DNA of 13,198 bases. Origin: Proteiniphilum sp. UBA1403 (GTDB taxonomy: Bacteria; Bacteroidota; Bacteroidia; Bacteroidales; Dysgonomonadaceae). A model generated the notes under the pieces. The model did no database searches. It saw nothing but the letters and a program-made list of their open reading frames with translations, and was not told where the DNA came from. The position numbers were made by a program, and so were the translations under genes. Below, piece after piece: positions 7,213-13,198 of this stretch. The DNA is taken from the NCBI GenBank assembly GCA_002305715.1, contig DBQD01000053.1, forward strand, positions 28,955 through 42,152, read 5' to 3'. Numbering within the stretch: position 1 is the stretch's first letter; every line of letters begins with the position of its first letter.

Positions 7213-7899
7213 ATGGAAGAGCGTATATTGGTGGTGGACGACGAGATAGATATCTGCAACATTCTTCAATTTAATCTCGAAAAGGAGGGCTATGCAGTAG
7301 ATATTGCACTATCGGGAGAAGAGGCACTGGCAAAACTTTCCGATCAGCACCGACTCATTATTCTCGATGTGATGATGAGCGGTATATCCGGTTTTCAAAT
7401 GGCTGAAATGCTGCGAAAGGAGGGAAATAACCTACCCATCATTTTTCTTACAGCTAAAAATAGAGAGAGTGATCTCCTTACGGGCTTCTCAAGAGGAGGG
7501 GACGATTATATTTCCAAACCATTCTCAGTGAAGGAGCTTCTGGCACGCGTGAAAGCTTTGTTGCGACGTACTGCACAAACTGCCATGCCCGCCAGTTCTA
7601 AATTGATGTTTGGCGGACTTTCGGTGGATCTTTCAACCCGTATTGTCAAAGCAGACGACCGAGAACTGTCGCTTACACGGAAAGAGTTTGATATTCTCGT
7701 CCTACTGGCTCAAGCCTCGCCCAACCTACTCACACGAATTGAAATTCTTCAAAGTGTGTGGAGCGACAATGAGTTTGTATTAGAGAGGACGGTGGATGTG
7801 CATATCACGCGCTTGCGAAAAAAACTGGGTGACTATGGGAACTTGATCGTTAACCGGTCGGGTTTTGGTTATTACATGATCAACGAAACGAAACAATAG
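7213..7899 (+). CDS. OmpR/PhoB-family response regulator (PhoB/PhoP-like)
   Basis: This 228-residue DNA-binding regulator probably controls phosphate-starvation genes. The receiver domain (1-120) has the acidic pair Asp9/Asp10, phosphoacceptor Asp52, Thr80 and Lys102. The C-terminal winged-helix domain (about 130-225) contains LTRKEFDILVLL and the recognition helix around RTVDVHITRLRKKLG (192-206). The ATG at 7213 is used; a TTG three codons earlier is in frame but unneeded. The gene is followed 2 bases later by its cognate kinase. Its family binds 11-base-period direct repeats like those found upstream of pstS, supporting an autoregulatory loop. PhoB versus PhoP naming cannot be settled from sequence. 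Confidence 0.93.
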   Translation: MEERILVVDDEIDICNILQFNLEKEGYAVDIALSGEEALAKLSDQHRLIILDVMMSGISGFQMAEMLRKEGNNLPIIFLTAKNRESDLLTGFSRGGDDYISKPFSVKELLARVKALLRRTAQTAMPASSKLMFGGLSVDLSTRIVKADDRELSLTRKEFDILVLLAQASPNLLTRIEILQSVWSDNEFVLERTVDVHITRLRKKLGDYGNLIVNRSGFGYYMINETKQ

Positions 7900-7901
7900 T
7901 C

Positions 7902-9650
7902 ATGAAGCGGAAAATATCGTTCAAAGTTCGTATACTGCTCATCTTTTCGTTGATTATTGCGGCGTTCACATCGGGTATCATCCTGTTTGAACAGCAACAG
8001 CTTAAGAAGGAGCGTACAGCGAGTCTTGAACGGATGTTGGAGAATAATACCGATATGATTCACCGTTACCTACAACATAATCACATGCCAGTGGTTGAAA
8101 ACAAATACCTTGTTAATGAGGTGGTGCGGTATATGTCTCCCGAGTTGCGAGTGACAATCATCAATTGGGAAGGGCAGGTGTTGTACGATAACCGCACCAA
8201 TGCCAATGCAATGGAAAACCACTTACAACGGCCCGAAGTGCAAAAGAGCATCGGCTTTGGGAAAGGCTCCCATATACGCCATTCCAATACAAATAACCAC
8301 TCATATCTCTATTTTGCAAAAAACTACCAGAATGACTATTTCATACGTGTAGCCTTGCCCTACAACGTGGATTTGCAATCCTTTATTCAAAATGGCAACT
8401 CCTTTATATACTATATTTTGCTTTTCTTTTTTGTCTGTGTACTGATGATGCTCTCCTTCGCCAATCGTTTTTCACAATCGATGAAAGAGCTGCGTGTATT
8501 CTCTCTGAGTGTGAAAAATGGATTACCCATACCCGATTCGTTTCAATTTGCCGACGATGAGGTGGGGGAGGTGAGCGCCGATATTGTGGAAAACTACAAC
8601 TTGCTCCAAAAGAATCGTCGAGAGCTTGCAGCTGAACGGGAGAAGCTGCTCCAGCACTTTCAACTGTCGGAAGAGGGTATCGCCATCTTTACACAAGAGC
8701 GGCGACAAATATATGCCAATGCGCATTTTCTACAGTATTTGAATATTATTGTCGATAAGCCAACGTTGGAGTCCGAATATCTTTTCGACGATTCCCACTT
8801 TGCGGAGATCGTGCGTTTTCTGGATGCTTATCCCAATACAGACAAAACATTCTCAACACGTATAGAACAGAGTGGTAGACAGTTTCAAGTACGGGTCATT
8901 GTGTTCGATGATCGAAGCTTTGAAATCTACATCAGCGACATCACCAAAATGGAGAAAACGCGACTACTCAAGCAGGAAATGACCAACAACATTGCCCATG
9001 AACTGCGTACGCCGGTGACCAGCATACGGGGTTACCTGGAGACTATCCGAAGCCTTTATCACAATGAGTCGGATGCGCGCATTGAGGGCTTTCTAGAGAG
9101 GGCATATTTTCAAACCATCCGCCTCTCAGAGCTGATACAGGATATTAGTATGCTGACAAAGATTGAAGAGGCTGCCGACCGTTTTGAACTAGAGCCGGTA
9201 AACATTCGAGAGCTGCTATTTGAGCTGGTAGAGGATCTTGCCAACGATTTGAATGAGAACCAAGATACGCTGGAAATTGATGTGGATGAGAATGTCATGA
9301 TACATGGCAATCGCACCCTTCTCTATTCAGTTTTCCGTAATTTATGTGAGAATGCGATCTCCTATGCGGGAAAACAAATTGATATTGTTGTGCGTTGTTA
9401 CAACCAGAACGATAAAACTTACTTTTTTGAATTTTACGATTCAGGTGAAGGGGTGGATGAGAAGCATCTGGTACGCATCTTTGAACGTTTCTACCGGGTA
9501 AACGAAGGTCGAACGCGCATAAATGGCGGCTCGGGATTGGGCCTCTCCATCGTTAAAAATGCAGTGCTGTTTCACAAGGGGAGCATCACCGCTAAAAACA
9601 GACCCGAGGGTGGTTTGTGTTTTCTGATGACATTCCCTAAATTAAAATAA
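7902..9650 (+). CDS. Membrane sensor histidine kinase (PhoR-like)
   Basis: This 582-residue kinase is the likely partner of the preceding regulator. Two membrane segments (about 11-29 and 168-187) enclose an extracytoplasmic region of about 138 residues. After them come a short linker and a PAS-like domain (about 248-350). The HisKA domain has phosphoacceptor His366 in NIAHELRTP. The ATPase domain has the N box Asn484, the G1 box DSGEG (513-517), the F box around IFERFYR and the G2 box GGSGLGLS (542-549). The domain order matches Gram-positive and Bacteroidota PhoR-type kinases, where the PAS domain contacts PhoU. It starts 2 bases after the regulator stop, and nfo follows 4 bases after its own stop. 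The kinase assignment is certain; the PhoR role rests on operon context. Confidence 0.93.
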   Translation: MKRKISFKVRILLIFSLIIAAFTSGIILFEQQQLKKERTASLERMLENNTDMIHRYLQHNHMPVVENKYLVNEVVRYMSPELRVTIINWEGQVLYDNRTNANAMENHLQRPEVQKSIGFGKGSHIRHSNTNNHSYLYFAKNYQNDYFIRVALPYNVDLQSFIQNGNSFIYYILLFFFVCVLMMLSFANRFSQSMKELRVFSLSVKNGLPIPDSFQFADDEVGEVSADIVENYNLLQKNRRELAAEREKLLQHFQLSEEGIAIFTQERRQIYANAHFLQYLNIIVDKPTLESEYLFDDSHFAEIVRFLDAYPNTDKTFSTRIEQSGRQFQVRVIVFDDRSFEIYISDITKMEKTRLLKQEMTNNIAHELRTPVTSIRGYLETIRSLYHNESDARIEGFLERAYFQTIRLSELIQDISMLTKIEEAADRFELEPVNIRELLFELVEDLANDLNENQDTLEIDVDENVMIHGNRTLLYSVFRNLCENAISYAGKQIDIVVRCYNQNDKTYFFEFYDSGEGVDEKHLVRIFERFYRVNEGRTRINGGSGLGLSIVKNAVLFHKGSITAKNRPEGGLCFLMTFPKLK

Positions 9651-9654
9651 ATGT

Positions 9655-10500
9655 ATGAAGTATATTGGAGCCCATATTAGTGCTTCGGGTGGTGTAGAAA
9701 ATGCCCCCTTAAATGCACATGCCATCGGTGCAAAGGCATTTGCTTTTTTTACAAAAAATCAACGACAGTGGTTTACTGCGGGCTACACGGCTAAGAATAT
9801 CGACCTGTTCAAAGCGCGTTGCGAGGAATTTGGGTATACACCCAATCAGATTCTGCCACACAGCAGCTACCTGATTAACCTAGGTAACCCAGGTGAGGAG
9901 GAGGTCAACAAATCGCGACAGGCTTTCTTCGATGAAATGAGCCGTTGCGAGCAGTTGGGTATCGACCGACTCAATTTCCATCCCGGAAGTCACCTCAATC
10001 AAATCTCTGTGGATGCCTGCCTCGATCGTATTGCTGAATCCATTAACATGGCACTCGAACGGACCAAAGGTGTGACTGCTGTGCTGGAGAACACAGCCGG
10101 CCAAGGTACCAACTTGGGTCACACATTTGAGCAACTGGCGCACATCATCGATAAGGTGGAGGACAAAAGTCGGGTGGGTGTCTGCCTCGATACGGCACAC
10201 ACACTGGCGGCCGGTTACGAGATCCGTACGCGCGAGGCCTATGAAGAAACGTTTCGTCGTTTCGATGAAATTGTGGGCTTTAAATACCTACGTGGAATGC
10301 ACATCAACGACTCCAAGAAGGAACTCTCTTCACGGGTGGACCGACACGACAGCATAGGTATGGGTGTAATGAATATGGATCTATTCTCTTTTATCGTGAA
10401 CGATCCCCGCTTCGATAATCTTCCGTTGATCCTGGAGACTCCCGACGAATCGCGCTGGGCCGAAGAAATTCAAATGCTCTACGCGATGATTAAAGCGTAA
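9655..10500 (+). CDS. nfo: Endonuclease IV (AP endonuclease Nfo)
   Basis: This 281-residue cytoplasmic enzyme cuts DNA 5' of abasic sites and removes 3' blocking groups in base-excision repair. All nine ligands of the three-zinc site are present, and at the same residue numbers as in the E. coli enzyme: His69, His109, Glu145, Asp179, His182, His216, Asp229, His231 and Glu261. The N-terminal GAHISASGG and HPGSH (109-113) are family hallmarks. It begins 4 bases after the kinase stop, with no promoter in between, so it is probably co-transcribed with the phosphate genes; this pairing is functionally unexpected. No strong terminator follows it, only a weak hairpin near 10523-10534. Confidence 0.97.
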   Translation: MKYIGAHISASGGVENAPLNAHAIGAKAFAFFTKNQRQWFTAGYTAKNIDLFKARCEEFGYTPNQILPHSSYLINLGNPGEEEVNKSRQAFFDEMSRCEQLGIDRLNFHPGSHLNQISVDACLDRIAESINMALERTKGVTAVLENTAGQGTNLGHTFEQLAHIIDKVEDKSRVGVCLDTAHTLAAGYEIRTREAYEETFRRFDEIVGFKYLRGMHINDSKKELSSRVDRHDSIGMGVMNMDLFSFIVNDPRFDNLPLILETPDESRWAEEIQMLYAMIKA

Positions 10501-10784
10501 AATAGATCATTTTCAATATTCTGAGAAATGTCTCTTTACTCATTCTCCTAATCTTGTGTGCTTAGAGTATGGTTCTTCCATATATCATCCTTATATTCAC
10601 TTCGTCGTTTTGTATGGTTGCTATATGGAGGGAATGAGTAGGAAATAACGAGGGAATGAGGGTGAAGGCACGAAAGTACGGATATGCTATAGGTTTTTTG
10701 CCCACTAGTAGCAACTTATTTGCTCACTAGCAACATTGATATTGCCCTTCTATCGCAAAGTCTTACCTAGTATATTCAATATAG
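10501..10784. other. Non-coding intergenic region between nfo and the tRNA terminator
   Basis: No convincing reading frame, RNA gene or promoter is seen here. It holds a weak hairpin near its left end (GAGA/TCTC with a T-rich tail), AGGGAATGAG twice (10629-10638 and 10651-10660), and ACTCATTC, partly complementary to these, around 10538. A small tandem repeat lies at 10697-10737. The convergent transcripts of nfo and tRNA-Arg end in this stretch. Confidence 0.5.
10697..10737. repeat. Two-copy imperfect tandem repeat
   Basis: Unit one (10697-10718) reads TTTGCCCACTAG then TAGCAACTTA; unit two (10719-10737) reads TTTGCTCACTAG then CAACATT. They differ by a 3-base TAG indel and a few substitutions. 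Each has TTGC at its left and CAA at its right, so each is also weakly palindromic. Only two copies are present. Confidence 0.6.
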
Positions 10785-10823
10785 AAAAAGCCCAAACAGC
10801 TGTATGAAAGTTGTTTGGACTTT
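10785..10823 (-). terminator. Intrinsic terminator after tRNA-Arg
   Basis: On the minus strand, AAAGTCCAAACA (10823-10812) pairs with TGTTTGGGCTTT (10798-10787) as a 12-bp stem with one G-T wobble, followed by a T-run. It ends the leftward transcript 8 bases past the tRNA. The pairing is better on this strand than on the plus strand, where the wobble becomes a mismatch. Confidence 0.8.
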
Positions 10824-10830
10824 ATTCATG

Positions 10831-10902
10831 TACACCCGGCGGGAATCGAACCCACATCGTCGGAACCGGAATCCGGTATTCTATCCATTGAACTACGGGT
10901 GC
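10831..10902 (-). tRNA. tRNA-Arg (anticodon CCG)
   Basis: The 72-base reverse-strand sequence folds as a full cloverleaf. The acceptor stem GCACCCG/CGGGTGT has a G1-U72 wobble; the D arm is GTTC/GAAT, the T arm GTGGG/CCCGC with loop TTCGATT, and the discriminator is A73. The anticodon loop TTCCGGT gives anticodon CCG, reading the arginine codon CGG. The anticodon stem has one C27-A43 mismatch at its outer end. CCA is not encoded, as is usual in Bacteroidota. It starts 12 bases after the stop of the DUF3256-type gene on the same strand, with no promoter of its own visible. Confidence 0.95.
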
Positions 10903-10914
10903 AAGTGGTTGTCA

Positions 10915-11529
10915 CTATCTGAAAGTGCCTTTATTCCAGGTTAATACCACAGAATCGCCCTTCAAAATAGTTTTCAAATATTCAATCTGTTCACCGGTCA
11001 GTCGTTGCTTATAGTGGTACGTCAACGTCAGATCTGTACCCGTTTTGTCGAACGATGCCGAGATCGGATTTATGTCCGGCAAAGATACGGCATATTTGTC
11101 ATTTTTCGAATCATTTTCGGAAGAATTCAAGAAAATTTTCTCCGAAAAGGGAGGCAGGAAGGCATCTCTGTCTAGTTTCTCCCATCCAATTGTGTAGAAG
11201 GAAATCCGACTGTCGCATATGCCTGCACAGACAGTTTGGATAAGGCATATTACCTGAGAATCTTCGCTTATAGGTAATAACTTCAGTTGAAGTGTTCCGC
11301 TATTGGAGGTCTTCAGTTTCAAGTAATCGGTGCTATAGGCTTCTTTGGTGATCTCTCCAAAAGCGTAAGGTATTGTGGTTCTGCCTGTGTCGACCAACAG
11401 CATGGTTTTATTACCATCCGATAAACCGGGTAGCAATGTGGTTGGCATTGTTTTAAACAGGTCGCCCACTTGCTGGGCTTGCGCAATGCTAGTAAGAAAC
11501 AAAAAAAAGAGAATAACGAAATAGTGCAT
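10915..11529 (-). CDS. DUF3256-type secreted protein of unknown function
   Basis: This 204-residue protein has an N-terminal signal peptide (about residues 1-18) with a likely cleavage after AQA, just before QVGDLF. The mature part matches my memory of Bacteroidales DUF3256 proteins: FKTMPTTLLPGLSDGNKTMLLV near the start, then LQLKLLP, VICLIQTVCAGICDSRISFYT with two close cysteines, LPPF, and a final strand ending VVLTWNKGTF. The two cysteines (VCAGIC) could form a disulfide or bind a metal. The family has no known function that I can name. It lies 73 bases downstream of the fucosidase gene with no recognisable promoter between them, so it may be in the same transcript, and the tRNA follows closely. 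The family assignment is by pattern memory, not by search. Confidence 0.75.
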   Translation of the reverse strand: MHYFVILFFLFLTSIAQAQQVGDLFKTMPTTLLPGLSDGNKTMLLVDTGRTTIPYAFGEITKEAYSTDYLKLKTSNSGTLQLKLLPISEDSQVICLIQTVCAGICDSRISFYTIGWEKLDRDAFLPPFSEKIFLNSSENDSKNDKYAVSLPDINPISASFDKTGTDLTLTYHYKQRLTGEQIEYLKTILKGDSVVLTWNKGTFR

Positions 11530-11602
11530 ATGTTGAATTATTTTAATTGCTACTGCTTTTTGATGGATATACTGTTCAATTGCCGGGAATCGAAGACTCT
11601 GT

Positions 11603-13072
11603 CTACTGAACCGTGTTGTTTGTCTCTAGTGCAGGTGCATAATAGGCTCCCACTTCTGAGATATTGGCAATGTCGCGTGTCTCCAAGATGGTTACACGTA
11701 TTTTGGAGGGAGCGGCATCTTCAAAACGAATCAGTCGTTTGTAGCCAATGGTGGTTCCTTCTGTAAGTTTCACCCACTGGTCGTCTAGCAATCCTTCTAC
11801 CATGAATCTGGCCACCCGCTGCCCTTTTCTGATCTCTTCCCGGAGCATTATCGTGTTGATTATTTCATTTGCCTTCACGTTGTACTCCCTCGATTCACCC
11901 GAGCGTGCTCGCCAAAGGATCTCGCCATCGAGCAGCTTTTTATTGCCAAATAAGTTGTTGATGTATGAGCCAAACTCCTTGAGTCGCTCCACATCTATTT
12001 CATGCAGTTGACCTCGTGTGTCGGGTGGCACGTTAAGTAGCAGCACCGAGTTCATGCCGACCGACTTGAAATATATCTCTACAAGCTGTGCCAAGCTCTT
12101 CACCTGCTGGTCTTCTTCCGGGTGATAAAACCATCCCGGACGAATGGAGACATCTACCTCAGAGGGATACCAGTGAATGGAATAGGCAAGTTCTATGATA
12201 CTGCGACTACCCAAATCTTCTGCCATTGGATCAATGCCAAGGCGTTTGTTTTCCAGAATGATAGCTTCGTTGATATTGGGCTGCAAGGGCGTTACACTCC
12301 ACTCGGTCTCTCTGCCCAGCCCATCTTCGTTGCCTACCCAACGCACATCATCGCCCATAACTGCTTTCACAGCCTTAGGCTGCAGACTGTCGATAATATG
12401 ATAGAAACGAGGCCAGTCGTACTCCTGCACTTTGCCGTTGGGGCCTTCACCGTTGGCTCCGTCAAACCATACCTCGTGCACTTCGCCATAGTTGGAGAGT
12501 AGTTCGGTGAGTTGCTCCGCATAGAGTGCATTGTAACGGGGCGAATTGCCGTAACTCTCTGCATTTCTATCCCATGGGGAAAGGTAAATACCAAATTTCA
12601 TGTTGTACTTCTCGCAGGCTTCCTTTACTTCTCTCACCACATCGCCCTGCCCTTTACGCCATGGAGAGTGGGCAACGGAATGAGAGGTTGTCTTTGTTGG
12701 CCACAGACAGAATCCATCGTGATGCTTGGCTGTGAGAATGATCATGTTGAACCCGGCCTTCTGAAGAGATGTGACCCACTGCTCGGCATCGAAGTTGGTG
12801 GGGTTGAACAGGGCGGGATTCTCGGTGCCGTCTCCCCATTCGCGGCCAGTGAAGGTGTTTATACCAAAATGGATGAATGCAGTCAGTTCCATTTGCTGCC
12901 ACTCATATTGTTGCTTTGTGGGAACCACATAGGCGGCCAGTTTAATTTTCTGATCGGAGGTTAGGATGTTGGGATAAGTAAGTTTTTTCTCGAAATAGGT
13001 ATTGGCTCGCTGGTTGCATGCAGAGAGAAGCAATAATAAAAACACAATTCCTGAAACAATTCTCTTTCTCAT
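11603..13072 (-). CDS. Alpha-L-fucosidase lipoprotein (GH29)
   Basis: This 489-residue enzyme should remove terminal alpha-linked L-fucose from glycans outside the inner membrane. The signal peptide ends in a lipobox LSAC with Cys19. The catalytic (beta/alpha)8 domain spans about 40-375, with FIHFGINTFTGREWG (66-80), TAKHHDGFCLWP (114-125), LSPWDRN (164-170) and the nucleophile Asp204 in VWFDGANGEG. The RWVGNEDG stretch (244-251) and SEVDVSIRPGWFYHPEED (304-321) point to the GH29-B subgroup, which prefers alpha-1,3/1,4 fucose next to a branch; Glu249 is a candidate acid/base. The C-terminal part (about 385-480) resembles a discoidin-like carbohydrate-binding domain. The start at 13072 begins the signal peptide. 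An in-frame ATG at 13147 is rejected because it lies inside the promoter. Confidence 0.93.
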   Translation of the reverse strand: MRKRIVSGIVFLLLLLSACNQRANTYFEKKLTYPNILTSDQKIKLAAYVVPTKQQYEWQQMELTAFIHFGINTFTGREWGDGTENPALFNPTNFDAEQWVTSLQKAGFNMIILTAKHHDGFCLWPTKTTSHSVAHSPWRKGQGDVVREVKEACEKYNMKFGIYLSPWDRNAESYGNSPRYNALYAEQLTELLSNYGEVHEVWFDGANGEGPNGKVQEYDWPRFYHIIDSLQPKAVKAVMGDDVRWVGNEDGLGRETEWSVTPLQPNINEAIILENKRLGIDPMAEDLGSRSIIELAYSIHWYPSEVDVSIRPGWFYHPEEDQQVKSLAQLVEIYFKSVGMNSVLLLNVPPDTRGQLHEIDVERLKEFGSYINNLFGNKKLLDGEILWRARSGESREYNVKANEIINTIMLREEIRKGQRVARFMVEGLLDDQWVKLTEGTTIGYKRLIRFEDAAPSKIRVTILETRDIANISEVGAYYAPALETNNTVQ

Positions 13073-13144
13073 AATTATTGGTAGATCTGAATTCGATGGA
13101 TAATCGGGGTGTCCTATACCGCAAAATTGCAGAACTTCGATGGA

Positions 13145-13174
13145 CAAAGTTAGTTTTTTTCAAGCAATATCAAA
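13145..13174 (-). promoter_or_regulatory. Promoter of the fucosidase gene
   Basis: Reading the minus strand, TTTG (13174-13171), 18 bases, then TAACTTTG (13152-13145) fits the Bacteroidota promoter pattern. Transcription would start near 13139, giving a leader of about 66 bases before the ATG at 13072. A second, weaker box (CAATTTTG, about 13122-13129) differs from consensus at its first base. The -33 box lies 6 bases from the putative insertion-sequence end at 13181. Confidence 0.6.
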
Positions 13175-13180
13175 TAAAAA

Positions 13181-13198
13181 GGGGCTGTCTCAAAAGAT
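13181..13198. mobile_element. Possible insertion-sequence terminus (cut by window edge)
   Basis: The last bases, GGGGCTGTCTCAAAAGAT, resemble terminal inverted repeats of IS elements common in Bacteroidota, several of which begin GGGGCTGTC followed by CAAAA. No transposase or matching opposite end is in view, so this rests on an 18-base likeness from memory. Confidence 0.35.

Noticed and set aside
10538..10660. Long imperfect hairpin from ACTCATTC and GAATGAGT with CCATATA and TATATGG as a structured RNA.
   Set aside because: The spacing between paired segments differs greatly on the two arms, so no compact fold results.
11579..11596. CGGGAATCGAA, shared with the T arm of tRNA-Arg, as a tRNA remnant.
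   Set aside because: Only 11 bases match, and the flanking bases cannot form the T stem or an acceptor stem.
13073..13147. Longer fucosidase start at 13147.
   Set aside because: The ATG falls inside the TAACTTTG box, and the extra 25 residues precede a complete signal peptide.

Overview
The window reads as a chromosomal segment from a member of the Bacteroidota, most likely the order Bacteroidales. Three things support this. Promoters fit the Bacteroidota housekeeping pattern (TAnnTTTG, with a TTG about 18-20 bases upstream where the -33 box is visible). Start codons lack clear Shine-Dalgarno sequences. The gene content includes a DUF3256-type protein, SusD-free lipoprotein glycosidases and a type I QueF. 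A family such as Dysgonomonadaceae or Porphyromonadaceae is possible, but the sequence alone does not settle it.

Layout, left to right. (1) 1-401, minus: the N-terminal third of a PLP-dependent aminotransferase that runs off the left edge. (2) 533-1345, plus: a lipoprotein of the GH16 laminarinase/lichenase fold whose usual catalytic nucleophile Glu is a Ser. It ends at a strong bidirectional terminator (1360-1407). (3) 2600-1444, minus: queC and queF, two steps of the queuosine/preQ1 pathway, under one promoter with a structured leader. (4) 2809-10500, plus: eight tightly packed genes, pstS-pstC-pstA-pstB-phoU-response regulator-histidine kinase-nfo. (5) 10501-10784: a short non-coding stretch with a small tandem repeat. 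(6) 13072-10831, minus: a GH29 alpha-L-fucosidase lipoprotein, a DUF3256-type secreted protein and tRNA-Arg(CCG), closed by a terminator. (7) The last 18 bases resemble the terminal repeat of an insertion sequence, but they are cut by the window edge.

The main block is a complete phosphate-acquisition circuit in one apparent operon: binding lipoprotein (PstS), channel (PstC/PstA), ATPase (PstB), signalling adaptor (PhoU) and the two-component pair (PhoB/PhoP-like regulator and PhoR-like kinase). Upstream of pstS there are four 7-base units at an exact 11-base period, ending 9 bases before the -7 box. This is the architecture of a PHO box, so the operon probably activates its own expression under phosphate starvation. 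The DNA-repair gene nfo is attached 4 bases after the kinase gene and may therefore share that control.

I found no CRISPR array, phage or clear defence system. Most genes belong to well-described families. The points most worth a second look are the PHO-box array, the attachment of nfo to the phosphate operon, the altered GH16 active site and the possible pseudoknot in the queC leader.
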